From: an uncultured Clostridia bacterium
GTDB lineage: Bacteria > Bacillota_A > Clostridia > Christensenellales > Aristaeellaceae
Length of the DNA: 14,897 nucleotides
Assembly: GCA_947165745.1 (NCBI GenBank)
Contig: CAMVBO010000012.1
Span: forward strand, 1 to 14,897
Reading direction: 5' to 3'
This document shows, one piece after another, positions 5,214 through 11,142 of the stretch; positions within the stretch are counted from its first letter, which is position 1; every line of letters begins with the position of its first letter. Made by a program: the position numbers and the translations under genes. The notes under the pieces were generated by a model. It was given only the letters and a program-made list of their open reading frames with translations, was not told where the DNA came from and made no database searches.

Positions 5214-5607
5214 GATAAAGCGCGGCGTGGTGATGCTGCTGCAGGCAGGCGATCCGGAGATCTCCGGGACCATTGCCGAGGGGATACTGGCCGGGCGGAG
5301 AGAGGCAACCGCTGCGGCGGGGACCTCTTCCGGCCCTGCGGGCCGCCTTCCCCAGAGGGGAAGGCCCCTGGCCGCCGAGGAACGCCGGGAGATCGCCCGG
5401 CGGGTGAAGGAGGCCGTGGGGAATACCCGCACGGCCAGCGACTACGCCATGCTTCGATTCAAGGCCGAGGTCGCCTACGGCGAGAGCGTGTACGAGCCCA
5501 CGCGGCTGGAGCGGGCGCTGGAGAAGGTGTTGACGCTGTACGCGCTGGCCGTGTACCAGGTCGACCGGTTTTACAGACGGGAGGAATCGCGGTGGCGCGG
5601 AAATTGA
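5206..5607 (+). CDS. Hypothetical protein with an in-frame repeat insertion (133 aa)
   Basis: ATG lies inside the end of the ASCH-like gene (ATGTCTGA overlap). The C-terminal half (about 60-133) is helical and conserved-looking (Y-G-E-S-V-Y-E-P-T-R-L-E-R-A-L ... Y-Q-V-D-R-F-Y-R-R). Residues about 39-57 (T-S-S-G-P-A-G-R-L-P-Q-R-G-R-P) are encoded by a double stem-loop repeat (5321-5368) and are probably not part of the original protein. The frame survives the insertion. Function unknown. Its end overlaps the next gene by 16 bases. Confidence 0.7.
   Translation: MSEIKRGVVMLLQAGDPEISGTIAEGILAGRREATAAAGTSSGPAGRLPQRGRPLAAEERREIARRVKEAVGNTRTASDYAMLRFKAEVAYGESVYEPTRLERALEKVLTLYALAVYQVDRFYRREESRWRGN
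5321..5368. repeat. Dispersed palindromic repeat, copy 1 (in-frame)
   Basis: Two adjacent perfect stem-loops: CGGCCC/GGGCCG (5331-5336, 5340-5345) and GCCTTCCCC/GGGGAAGGC (5345-5353, 5357-5365, loop AGA). The lead-in GGGGACCTC-T-TCC and the second stem are shared with copy 3 (9666-9709). The element is translated within the host gene. Confidence 0.8.
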
Positions 5608-5819
5608 GATATGGGATCTATGACACGGCACGCAAGGCGTGGCTGCGCCGGATGGAGGCGCCGGTGGACGGCGTCGGCGCGGTCGTGACGACCTGGACAA
5701 AGCGCGCGGAGCATGCCTGGCGCTTCCCCGGCATCAAGAGCGCGGACGCGATGCTTGAGAAGCTGGGGCGTTTTTCGGAGTTTATCATCATCAACGGGAA
5801 GGGGGACATCGTGGGATGA
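5592..5819 (+). CDS. Hypothetical small phage protein (75 aa)
   Basis: GTG start with GGGAGGAA upstream, overlapping the previous gene by 16 bases. Compact alpha/beta sequence: L-R-Y-G-I-Y-D-T-A-R-K-A-W-L, then T-T-W-T-K-R-A-E-H-A-W-R-F-P-G-I-K-S-A-D-A-M-L and F-I-I-I-N. This pattern of aromatic and A-x-x-F residues is common in small early phage proteins of unknown role. Its TGA overlaps the next ATG (ATGA at 5816-5819). Confidence 0.7.
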   Translation: MARKLRYGIYDTARKAWLRRMEAPVDGVGAVVTTWTKRAEHAWRFPGIKSADAMLEKLGRFSEFIIINGKGDIVG

Positions 5820-6160
5820 GCATGGAAGCGAGCGGGGGCCTGATCCAGATGACGGCCCACATGGTGGTCAAGCCCTGGGCGCACGGGATGATCGTGGCCG
5901 GGATCGCGGTGGCGGCGGTGTTCGCCTTCCTGGCGATCTGCGCGGCCATGAGCCGGAAGAAGGAACACAAGCGGCGCTATGTGCTGGCCTTCGCCGTCTT
6001 CGCGCTGCTGGGCGTGGCGCTGACCATCGTCGGCGCGCGGCAGCCGAGGCGCAAGATCCTCTACTGCTGCGCCAATGGGCCGGTGGACCTGCAGATGGTG
6101 GCCACACGGTACGACCTGCTGGAAGTGGACGGGAAGATGATAAAGCTGGCGGAGAGGTGA
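5816..6160 (+). CDS. Two-TM membrane protein in the early operon (114 aa)
   Basis: Starts in an ATGA overlap. Hydrophobic helices lie at about 24-45 (M-I-V-A-G-I-A-V-A-A-V-F-A-F-L-A) and about 55-72 (Y-V-L-A-F-A-V-F-A-L-L-G-V-A-L), separated by a very basic loop (S-R-K-K-E-H-K-R-R). By the positive-inside rule that loop should face the cytoplasm. The C-terminal 40 residues are soluble. No family recognised. Confidence 0.7.
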   Translation: MSMEASGGLIQMTAHMVVKPWAHGMIVAGIAVAAVFAFLAICAAMSRKKEHKRRYVLAFAVFALLGVALTIVGARQPRRKILYCCANGPVDLQMVATRYDLLEVDGKMIKLAER

Positions 6161-6165
6161 GCGGC

Positions 6166-6425
6166 ATGGGTTGGATCAGCAAGGCGGAGCGCCTGCCCGG
6201 CCCGGCGGACAGCGACGCGCAGCAATGCGTGATCGTGTGGCACGCGCTGAACGGCGCGATGACCATGGGCTGGCACCAGGTGGAGGACAACCGCTATGTC
6301 ACCCACTGGCAGCCCTGCCCGGCCCCGCCCTCGGAGTATCCCGAGCGGTACCGGGCGCTGCACAAAGGGGGGGGGTTACGTGGCGGGTATACCGGAAAGG
6401 CCCTTGGTGCACGGCGAATGGATAA
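6166..6425 (+). CDS. DUF551-domain protein, frame disturbed at a G9 tract
   Basis: ATG 6166 with GGAGAGGTGA upstream. Residues 1-55 fit DUF551: M-G-W-I-S-K-A-E-R-L-P near the start, a mid-region with H-A-L-N-G-A-M-T-M-G-W-H, and the family ending Y-V-T-H-W-Q-P-C-P-A-P-P. At codon 68 the gene enters nine consecutive G. Read as given, the frame then stays open to about 7032, entirely through the next gene, which is implausible. With one more G (or after a -1 slip) it ends at TAA 6423-6425, giving about 86 aa and a 19-base overlap with the next gene, like other overlaps here. With one fewer G it would fuse to the downstream HTH protein. The end given here assumes the -1 frame. Confidence 0.6.
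6367..6375 (+). repeat. G9 homopolymer at the DUF551/HTH gene junction
   Basis: Nine G directly after CAC-AAA. Such a tract is prone to slipped-strand mispairing, transcriptional slippage and sequencing error, and its length decides the frame of the DUF551 gene. It also lies 5 bases before a possible GTG start (6380) for the next gene and could serve as a poor ribosome site. Confidence 0.8.
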
Positions 6426-6787
6426 CGGTACAGCAGGCGGCGGAGCGGCTGGGGGTGGGCGTCCAGGCCATCTACAACTGGCGCTCCATCCACCGCCGGA
6501 AGGGCGGCCGGGCGTCGCTGGAGGATTACTGGGATTGGGCCATGCGCTGGCGGCGCGGCGAGATCAAAAGGCACCCGGGCAGGAGCGGGCGCACCTACTG
6601 GGTGCATGGCCGGCATCTGACGCTGGAGCAGGCCGCCCGGCGCGCGGGCGTCAGCTACAAGGCGCTGTACAGCCGCATACAGCGGACCGGCTGCTCCGTC
6701 AACAGCGCCGTGCGGCACTACGAGGAGCGCGCCAAGCAGCGGGCGGTGAAGGAGATATTGGAGATCATCAACGAGGCGCGGCGGTGA
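6407..6787 (+). CDS. Double helix-turn-helix DNA-binding protein (126 aa)
   Basis: GTG 6407 is preferred because GGAAAGG lies 6 bases upstream; a GTG at 6380 is the alternative and would add nine residues. Two HTH units are visible. The first is W-I-T-V-Q-Q-A-A-E-R-L-G-V-G-V-Q-A-I-Y-N-W (about 5-25). The second is L-T-L-E-Q-A-A-R-R-A-G-V-S-Y-K-A-L-Y-S-R-I (about 68-88). A charged helix ends the protein. Two tandem MerR/HTH_17-like units suggest binding to a repeated site. It immediately precedes the structured region 6812-7287, which could be its target (inference). Confidence 0.75.
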   Translation: MHGEWITVQQAAERLGVGVQAIYNWRSIHRRKGGRASLEDYWDWAMRWRRGEIKRHPGRSGRTYWVHGRHLTLEQAARRAGVSYKALYSRIQRTGCSVNSAVRHYEERAKQRAVKEILEIINEARR

Positions 6788-6811
6788 CACAGCGCCCGAC
6801 CGCGCCGATAT

Positions 6812-6881
6812 GGGGCCGAGGTTCAGCGCCACCGTGCGGATTGCCGGGGCGCGGCCGGTTCGATTCCGGCGGGCTCCGCCA
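6812..6881 (+). ncRNA. tRNA-like three-way-junction RNA (degenerate, GCC-type)
   Basis: A canonical T-arm is present: GCCGG-TTCGATT-CCGGC (6854-6870). It is followed by an acceptor-like GGGCTCC, discriminator G and encoded CCA (6879-6881). The 5' GGGGCC (6812-6817) pairs six bases with 6872-6877. Between them the only good stem is GCGCC/GGCGC (6826-6830, 6848-6852), whose 17-base loop contains ATTGCCG, reminiscent of a Gly(GCC) anticodon loop. There is no normal D-arm or variable loop and the total is only 70 bases. It is therefore either a decayed tRNA or a tRNA mimic. Confidence 0.4.
6832..6847 (+). repeat. 16-base RNA-motif repeat, copy 1
   Basis: CCGTGCGGATTGCCGG, identical to 7260-7275. 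It forms CCG/CGG with a 10-base loop and is presented on the stem GCGCC/GGCGC (6826-6830, 6848-6852). Confidence 0.75.
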
Positions 6882-6931
6882 CCCCATTGGGGGGCCATCC
6901 AGGCTATTTCGCGGAAAGGAGGATAAACAGT

Positions 6932-7057
6932 ATGTTTCGCCATCACATGACAAAATACAGCACCGAGAACAGACATTTCATCGTGTCGTGGCTCCAGATC
7001 AATATTCTCGGCTTCTGTTGGTGCTTCTCTAAGCGCCAGACCGAATTGAATGTCTGA
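6932..7057 (+). CDS. 41-aa small phage protein
   Basis: A perfect AAAGGAGG (6915-6922) sits 9 bases before ATG. The sequence reads M-F-R-H-H-M-T-K-Y-S-T-E-N-R-H-F-I-V, then W-L-Q-I-N-I-L-G-F-C-W-C-F-S-K and R-Q-T-E-L-N-V. The block F-I-V-x-W-L-Q-I-N-x-x-G-x-C-x-C-F-S-K resembles short beta-rich peptides I have seen encoded in Firmicute phages, of unknown role. It is the only protein gene in the 6788-7321 stretch. By eye its composition is AT-richer than its neighbours. Confidence 0.7.
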   Translation: MFRHHMTKYSTENRHFIVSWLQINILGFCWCFSKRQTELNV

Positions 7058-7101
7058 TGATTCACAGATTACAACCGAGGCGCGGCGGTAGCCGCGCATA
7101 T

Positions 7102-7199
7102 GGGAATGTAGCTCAATGTGGCAGAGCATGGAAGGGCAAAGGCGGTATACAGCTGATGCGCAACCAGTGTTAGTGGTTCAAATCCACCCATTCCCACCA
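7102..7199 (+). tRNA. tRNA-like element with enlarged anticodon domain, encoded CCA
   Basis: Acceptor GGGAATG/CATTCCC (7102-7108, 7189-7195) is perfect, followed by A-CCA. The D-arm is canonical: GCTC-AATGTGGCA-GAGC (7111-7127) with the GG pair and A in the loop. The T-arm AGTGG-TTCAAAT-CCACC (7172-7188) has one mismatch. The anticodon region is abnormal: 44 bases (7128-7171) instead of about 22. It starts TGG and ends CCA, but no 5-bp stem with a 7-base loop fits inside. Total length is 98 bases. It may be a tRNA with a 21-base insertion, a class II tRNA too divergent to fold by eye, or a tRNA mimic. The anticodon cannot be assigned. Confidence 0.55.
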
Positions 7200-7205
7200 A
7201 GCGGA

Positions 7206-7230
7206 GCCATGGTTACGGTTTACCCATGGC
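7206..7230. other. GCCATGG hairpin
   Basis: GCCATGG (7206-7212) and CCATGGC (7224-7230) form a perfect 7-bp stem with an 11-base loop, just after the tRNA-like element. GCGGAGCC (7201-7208) is also fully complementary to GGCTCCGC at 6872-6879, so an alternative long-range pairing exists. Confidence 0.6.
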
Positions 7231-7246
7231 CGAGCGGAAAACCGGA

Positions 7247-7287
7247 GGGCGGCGGCGGCCCGTGCGGATTGCCGGACGCCGTTGCCC
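7247..7287 (+). ncRNA. GC-rich hairpin presenting the 16-base motif, copy 2
   Basis: An 11-pair stem (7247-7257 with 7277-7287; GGGC, two G:U pairs, CGGCG/CGCCG) carries a 19-base loop that is essentially the repeat CCGTGCGGATTGCCGG (7260-7275). The stem sequence differs from that of copy 1, but both pair. It lies 34 bases before the ATG of the PcfK-like gene and could affect its translation. Confidence 0.6.
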
Positions 7288-7321
7288 TCTAAAACCGAGA
7301 TTTACAAGGGAGGCGCATCAC

Positions 7322-7771
7322 ATGGCAAAGACGAAGCCGCAGACGTCTGCGGAAGTGGAACGGACCTACACAAACGCCATCGACAAGATCCGGGACGAGA
7401 TGGCGAAGAGCAAGGGCGGGCAGCTCCAGCTGCTGGGCGAGGGTCTGACGTCGCTGCTCCAGCTGCACCCGGAGCTGGAAAAGCTCTTCATGGCGAAGGA
7501 CAAGACCCTTGCCGGCGCGCTGGAGGCGGTGCGCAAGAACGCCACCGGCGGCTGCTCCGACCCGATCCAGACCACGAAGAGCCTGTGCGGCTATTACGGC
7601 ATCGAGTGCAAAAACCCGCACGTGCTGGCGCTGGAGGTGGCCGTGGCGATGATGGGCGGGGAGGCCCCCTCTCAGCCGCCTGCGGCGGCAGCTCTCCCCC
7701 TCACGGGGGCGAGCCAAGGGGGAGCGTCGCCCGACCCCTTCGACCTGGATTCCATTTTGGGGGTGCTTTGA
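7322..7771 (+). CDS. PcfK-like / AcrIIA9-family-like protein (149 aa)
   Basis: ATG 7322 has GGGAGG (7308-7313) upstream; the frame opens earlier, through the hairpins, without a ribosome site. The N-terminus is helical (A-I-D-K-I-R-D-E-M-A-K-S-K). The core reads L-F-M-A-K-D-K-T-L-A-G-A-L-E-A-V, then G-G-C-S-D-P and S-L-C-G-Y-Y-G-I-E. This pattern resembles the family covering PcfK of conjugative elements and the Cas9 inhibitor AcrIIA9. The call is supported by the PcfJ-like gene starting one base after its stop, since pcfJ and pcfK are commonly neighbours. The C-terminal tail (about 117-138) is encoded by a dispersed palindromic repeat. The family match is from memory and needs a profile search. 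Confidence 0.5.
   Translation: MAKTKPQTSAEVERTYTNAIDKIRDEMAKSKGGQLQLLGEGLTSLLQLHPELEKLFMAKDKTLAGALEAVRKNATGGCSDPIQTTKSLCGYYGIECKNPHVLALEVAVAMMGGEAPSQPPAAAALPLTGASQGGASPDPFDLDSILGVL
7675..7709. repeat. Dispersed palindromic repeat, copy 2 (in-frame)
   Basis: Stem-loops GCCGCC/GGCGGC (7675-7680, 7684-7689, loop TGC) and CCCCC/GGGGG (7696-7700, 7705-7709, loop TCAC), followed by GAGCCAAGGGGG. Same two-hairpin layout as copies 1 and 3 but a different sequence subtype. It is translated as a Pro/Ala-rich tail of the PcfK-like protein. Confidence 0.7.
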
Positions 7772-7772
7772 C

Positions 7773-9434
7773 ATGGATTTCAACGAAGCACTCCAGCATG
7801 CGGGCATCATGCCGGGCGCGGACGGAGAGGAAAAGGGCGTGCGCATCCCGGAAGGCGTGCGCAAGGCGATCCGGGACAAGCTGCCCCGCTATCTTTGGAT
7901 CATCGACAACTACGAGCGCTATGAGGATACCGGCTGGCCCGACTTCGAGACCACGAAGAAGCTGCGCCGTCTGCACTGCGAGGCCTGCGAGGGCGACACT
8001 GTGGAGGAAAAGCGCGGCAAGCGCTGGTTATTCAGCCTTGGACAGGGCGAGGAGCATAAATGCCCGATGTGCGGCGCGCGGGTGACGGTCAAGCACGTGT
8101 CCCGGGGCTTCAAAAACCTGGACGACCGGGTGGACGTGGTCTGGTACGGAAAATCGGCCATCGACCCGGAGGTGATCGTCGCCTGGGCCGGGCACTGTAC
8201 ACGCTACTTTGTGCTGGCGGACGCCGAGGAGCCCTGGACGCTGGACGTGAGCGTCTCCGTTCGAGGCGCGGCGGTGTTCCGCTGGGGCGAGGGCGGCGTG
8301 AGGGTGCAATCCACGCCGATCTGGGAACAGGTGGGAGACCGTGAATACGAGATCGCGGAGATCATGTGGAAGCGCGTGAAGAGCATGCACGCGATGACCT
8401 TCGGCGTGACCGGCTACGGCATGATGTACAACGCGCCGCCCCAGTACCTGCTGGAGGACACGCTGGCCGAGGCCATCCGAGGCACGCCCTTCGAGCGCGC
8501 CTGGCACGAGGCCTATGACATAAGGGACGGCATCACGGCGCTGGACACTATTGCCCGCTATCCCTGCTGCGAGTACCTGACGAAGCTGGGCCTGGAGGTG
8601 TTCGTGCGCGAACGCATCCTCGGGCGCCTGGAGTCGAACCTGATTTACTGGAACGGCAAGACCATGCCGAAGGTGCTGCGGCTCTCCAAGGCGCGCCTGG
8701 GCGAGATCAAGGGCGCGAATGTGCCGATGACGCCGGCGCTGCTGGCCATCGTGCAGGCCTGCGACAAGTTGGGCGTGCCCTGTACGGCCAAGGTGGCGGG
8801 CAGCGTGGCCAAGCTGTGCGCGGGCCATGTGAAGGCCGACATCACGCGGGTGCTTTCGCTGTTCCAGCCCTCGCGCCGAAAGAAGGCCATGAAGTACCTG
8901 GGCAAGTGGGGCGGCAGGATCGCCCGGCTGCGGCTGTCCGACTTTGAGGACTACTGGGCGACGGTGTCCAACCTGGGCGGGAACCTGGACGCGGACGACG
9001 TGGCTTTCCCGGCGGACTTCCCGGCGGCACATGACAGAACCGTGGACAGGAAGAACGTGGCCATATCACCCTCGATCGACGCGGCGATCCGCAGGAACGC
9101 CAAGAAGCTGGACAAGCGCTACGGCTTCGCCTTCGGCGGGCTGATCCTCCGCCCGGCCTCCTGTGCCGAGGAGGTGCTCCGCGAAGGCGAGACGCTGCAC
9201 CACTGCGTGGGCACCTACGTGCGCAGCTACGCCGAGGGCAAGACGGTGATCTGCGTGCTGCGGCGGGCGGTTGAGCCGGACGTGCCATGGCGCACGGTGG
9301 AGATCAACACGCTGGGCAGGGTGGTGCAGGATCGCGGGCTTCACAACGACTGGGGCCAGTGGAATATGATCGACGAGAAATACAGGGCCATGCTGGATCT
9401 GTTCTGGCAGGCCTGGAAGGAGCGAGCCGCGTAA
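7773..9434 (+). CDS. PcfJ-like protein (553 aa)
   Basis: ATG with GGGGGTG upstream, one base after the previous stop. A zinc-ribbon lies near the N-terminus (Cys69, Cys72, Cys97, Cys100; H-C-E-A-C ... K-C-P-M-C-G). The C-terminal part carries the PcfJ signature: G-E-T-L-H-H-C-V-G-T-Y (L475-H476-H477-C478), Y-A-E-G-K-T-V-I-C-V-L-R-R, W-R-T-V-E-I and a V-V-Q-D-R-G-L-H-N-D block. PcfJ proteins occur in conjugative plasmids and many Firmicute phages. The biochemical function is not settled; the conserved HHC and QxRGxxN residues suggest a nucleic-acid-related enzyme or binding role. Length is as expected for the family. Confidence 0.85.
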   Translation: MDFNEALQHAGIMPGADGEEKGVRIPEGVRKAIRDKLPRYLWIIDNYERYEDTGWPDFETTKKLRRLHCEACEGDTVEEKRGKRWLFSLGQGEEHKCPMCGARVTVKHVSRGFKNLDDRVDVVWYGKSAIDPEVIVAWAGHCTRYFVLADAEEPWTLDVSVSVRGAAVFRWGEGGVRVQSTPIWEQVGDREYEIAEIMWKRVKSMHAMTFGVTGYGMMYNAPPQYLLEDTLAEAIRGTPFERAWHEAYDIRDGITALDTIARYPCCEYLTKLGLEVFVRERILGRLESNLIYWNGKTMPKVLRLSKARLGEIKGANVPMTPALLAIVQACDKLGVPCTAKVAGSVAKLCAGHVKADITRVLSLFQPSRRKKAMKYLGKWGGRIARLRLSDFEDYWATVSNLGGNLDADDVAFPADFPAAHDRTVDRKNVAISPSIDAAIRRNAKKLDKRYGFAFGGLILRPASCAEEVLREGETLHHCVGTYVRSYAEGKTVICVLRRAVEPDVPWRTVEINTLGRVVQDRGLHNDWGQWNMIDEKYRAMLDLFWQAWKERAA

Positions 9435-9533
9435 GCGGTGAGTAGCGGCGAGGCCATTTGGCTGGCCCGCCGCGTAGCCGCGACCCGCCCGAAGGGCGAG
9501 GGGGCGGCCGACATGGAAAGAGAGGGCGAGCGC

Positions 9534-10643
9534 ATGAGTGAGTTATTGGGACAGACAAACATCGGGGATTATCTGCCGGACGAGAAGCCGGAGGCGGCCG
9601 TGGCCGAAGGCTACGACGCCGAGGGGCGGCTGCTGGATTATGTGCCGGAGGAGACCGCTGACGCGGGGACCTCATCCGCCCTTCGGGCACCTTCCCCAGA
9701 GGGGAAGGCTTTTGGGGAGACGGACGACACTGAGGCGCGGCTGAACACGCTGGTGGCCGAGGTGCATGTGATCGAGGGCCAGGTGCGCTCCATCGCGCTG
9801 TCGGCGGCCATCGAGATCGGCCGGCGTCTGATCGAGGCCAAGAGCCTGGTGCCCCATGGGCGCTTCCTGGAATGGCTGGCGGCGAATCTTTCCTACAGCG
9901 AGCGCCGCGCCCAGGACCTGATGCGGCTTTATGAGACCTACGGCCAGGGCACGATCCCCGAGAGCGTGAGCGCCCTGGACTACTCCAAGGCCGTGGCGCT
10001 GCTGGGCGCGCCGGAGGATCAGCGGGAGCAGCTGGCGGCGCGGGCCATCGACGAGGACATGAGCGTGCGGGCACTGCAGGACGAGATCAAGCGGCTGAAG
10101 AAGGAGGCAGAGGTCGACCAGCTGACCATCGACGAGTTGGAACGGCAGAAGGCGGAGGACGCGGAGACGGCGCGGCTGGCCATTGAGCGGATGGGGCAGG
10201 ACGTGGACGCCATGCGCGGCACCGCCGAGGCCGCGAGCCAGACCGCCGAGGCGCTGCGCCAGGAGAAGCAGGCCGCGCGGAGGGAGGCCGACCTGGCCAA
10301 CCAGAAGGCCCGGGACGCCACCCAGCGGGCGAACGAGACCCAGCGGCAGCTGACCGAGGCCCAGCGGAAGATCGGCGAACTGGAGGCCCGGGAGCCGGAG
10401 CGCGTGGAAGTGGTCCCGCCGGAGGTGGCCGCCGAGCTGGAGCGCCTGCGCAGCCAGCGGCCCAGGGGCGAGGCAGAGGTCCGCTTCCGGCTGGCCTTCC
10501 AGCGGCTGGGCACGGAGTTCAAGGCCGTGACGGAGATCCTCGCCGAGGTCAACCGCGAGGACGCCGACAAGGGCGCGCAGTTCGCCCGGGCCGTGGCCAC
10601 CACCTGCAAGCGGATGGTGGAGATGCTGGGGGTGGAGGCGTGA
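9534..10643 (+). CDS. DUF3102-domain coiled-coil protein (369 aa)
   Basis: ATG 9534 with AGAGGG about 8 bases upstream is my choice; ATG 9513 (7 residues longer) is nearly as good. Residues about 68-140 match DUF3102: A-A-I-E-I-G-R-R-L-I-E-A-K, P-H-G-R-F-L-E-W-L, S-E-R-R-A-Q-D-L-M-R-L-Y. Residues about 190-310 form a long coiled coil rich in E, Q, R and A. A helical domain ends the protein (F-R-L-A-F-Q-R-L-G-T-E-F). DUF3102 proteins are early phage proteins with a ParB/KorB-like DNA-binding look. Residues about 44-62 come from a dispersed palindromic repeat inside the gene. The 99 bases before the start hold only a small CGCCC-GAA-GGGCG hairpin (9486-9498). Confidence 0.85.
   Translation: MSELLGQTNIGDYLPDEKPEAAVAEGYDAEGRLLDYVPEETADAGTSSALRAPSPEGKAFGETDDTEARLNTLVAEVHVIEGQVRSIALSAAIEIGRRLIEAKSLVPHGRFLEWLAANLSYSERRAQDLMRLYETYGQGTIPESVSALDYSKAVALLGAPEDQREQLAARAIDEDMSVRALQDEIKRLKKEAEVDQLTIDELERQKAEDAETARLAIERMGQDVDAMRGTAEAASQTAEALRQEKQAARREADLANQKARDATQRANETQRQLTEAQRKIGELEAREPERVEVVPPEVAAELERLRSQRPRGEAEVRFRLAFQRLGTEFKAVTEILAEVNREDADKGAQFARAVATTCKRMVEMLGVEA
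9666..9709. repeat. Dispersed palindromic repeat, copy 3 (in-frame)
   Basis: GCCC/GGGC (9678-9681, 9685-9688) and CCTTCCCC/GGGGAAGG (9690-9697, 9701-9708, loop AGA). It shares the lead-in GGGGACCTC and the second stem-loop with copy 1 (5321-5368). It is translated within the DUF3102 protein as T-S-S-A-L-R-A-P-S-P-E-G-K. Confidence 0.8.
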
Positions 10644-11113
10644 GCATTGACAAAAACCTGATCCAGCAGAGCGTCGAAACACTGGAAAAGGATAAAAGCT
10701 GTGCGGCAGTAGAGTGCGATTTAAGGTGCGAAAGCTGTAAATACAGCCACGACATCAATGAGAGCATAGATGCGCTGGACGTGGCCATTTCGATCATGAA
10801 GAGAGGTGGAAGCATGCGGGAAGAAAAGGCGCGTGAGATTTGTGCCGCAGCAGTGGAAACCTACGGCTTTGAAGATCAGATGCTTCAAGCCATCGAGGAG
10901 CTCTCCGAGCTGCAGCGGGCTATTACGAGGGTTATCAAGGCTCCTGCCGACCGTGACAATCTCCATGAAGAGGTCGCGGATGTGGAGATCATGCTGATGC
11001 AGCTGCGCCACATCTTCGACGAAGACGAGATCGACGACTGGAAGGAATCCAAGCTGGAGCGCCTCGCCCGGACGGTGGGCGTGGAGATGGACGCGGAGGA
11101 GGTGGGAACGTGA
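10640..11113 (+). CDS. MazG-like NTP pyrophosphohydrolase with Cys-rich N-terminal extension (157 aa)
   Basis: GTG start in a GTGA overlap with the DUF3102 gene. Residues about 59-150 are a MazG-like all-alpha NTP-PPase: E-E-L-S-E-L-Q-R-A-I (metal-binding E-E-x-x-E) and E-E-V-A-D-V-E-I-M-L (E-x-x-D), followed by K-L-E-R-L-A-R. Such enzymes hydrolyse (d)NTPs to NMP and PPi and in phages adjust nucleotide pools or alarmones. Residues 1-58 carry Cys21, 26, 30 and 33 and may bind a metal. An internal ATG at 10814 has its own GAGAGGTGG, so a shorter MazG-only product is possible. Bases about 10,650-10,960 are AT-richer than the flanks, suggesting a recent fusion or import. Confidence 0.8.
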   Translation: MSIDKNLIQQSVETLEKDKSCAAVECDLRCESCKYSHDINESIDALDVAISIMKRGGSMREEKAREICAAAVETYGFEDQMLQAIEELSELQRAITRVIKAPADRDNLHEEVADVEIMLMQLRHIFDEDEIDDWKESKLERLARTVGVEMDAEEVGT

Positions 11114-11142
11114 AGAAGCTGAATTAGCAGGCGAGGGGAGAA

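Noticed and set aside
5713..7032. 439-codon plus-strand frame
   Set aside because: Only the part from 6166 to about 6375 (DUF551) is protein-like; the rest is out-of-frame reading of neighbours and follows from the G9 tract.
7226..7321. N-terminal extension of the PcfK-like protein starting at ATG 7226
   Set aside because: It would translate through two strong hairpins with an Arg/Gly-rich sequence and has no ribosome site; ATG 7322 has GGGAGG.
6788..7321. Large ornate phage RNAs (GOLLD/ROOL type), which associate with tRNAs
   Set aside because: Those RNAs are longer, and this stretch is interrupted by a 41-aa gene with a perfect ribosome site.
8028..9032. 334-codon open frame on the minus strand
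   Set aside because: Antisense shadow of the PcfJ-like gene in GC-rich DNA; no ribosome site, and the protein is His/Arg/Pro-rich without motifs.
9672..10682. 336-codon minus-strand frame opposite DUF3102
   Set aside because: Leu/Gly/Gln/His-rich shadow of a GC-rich coiled-coil gene.
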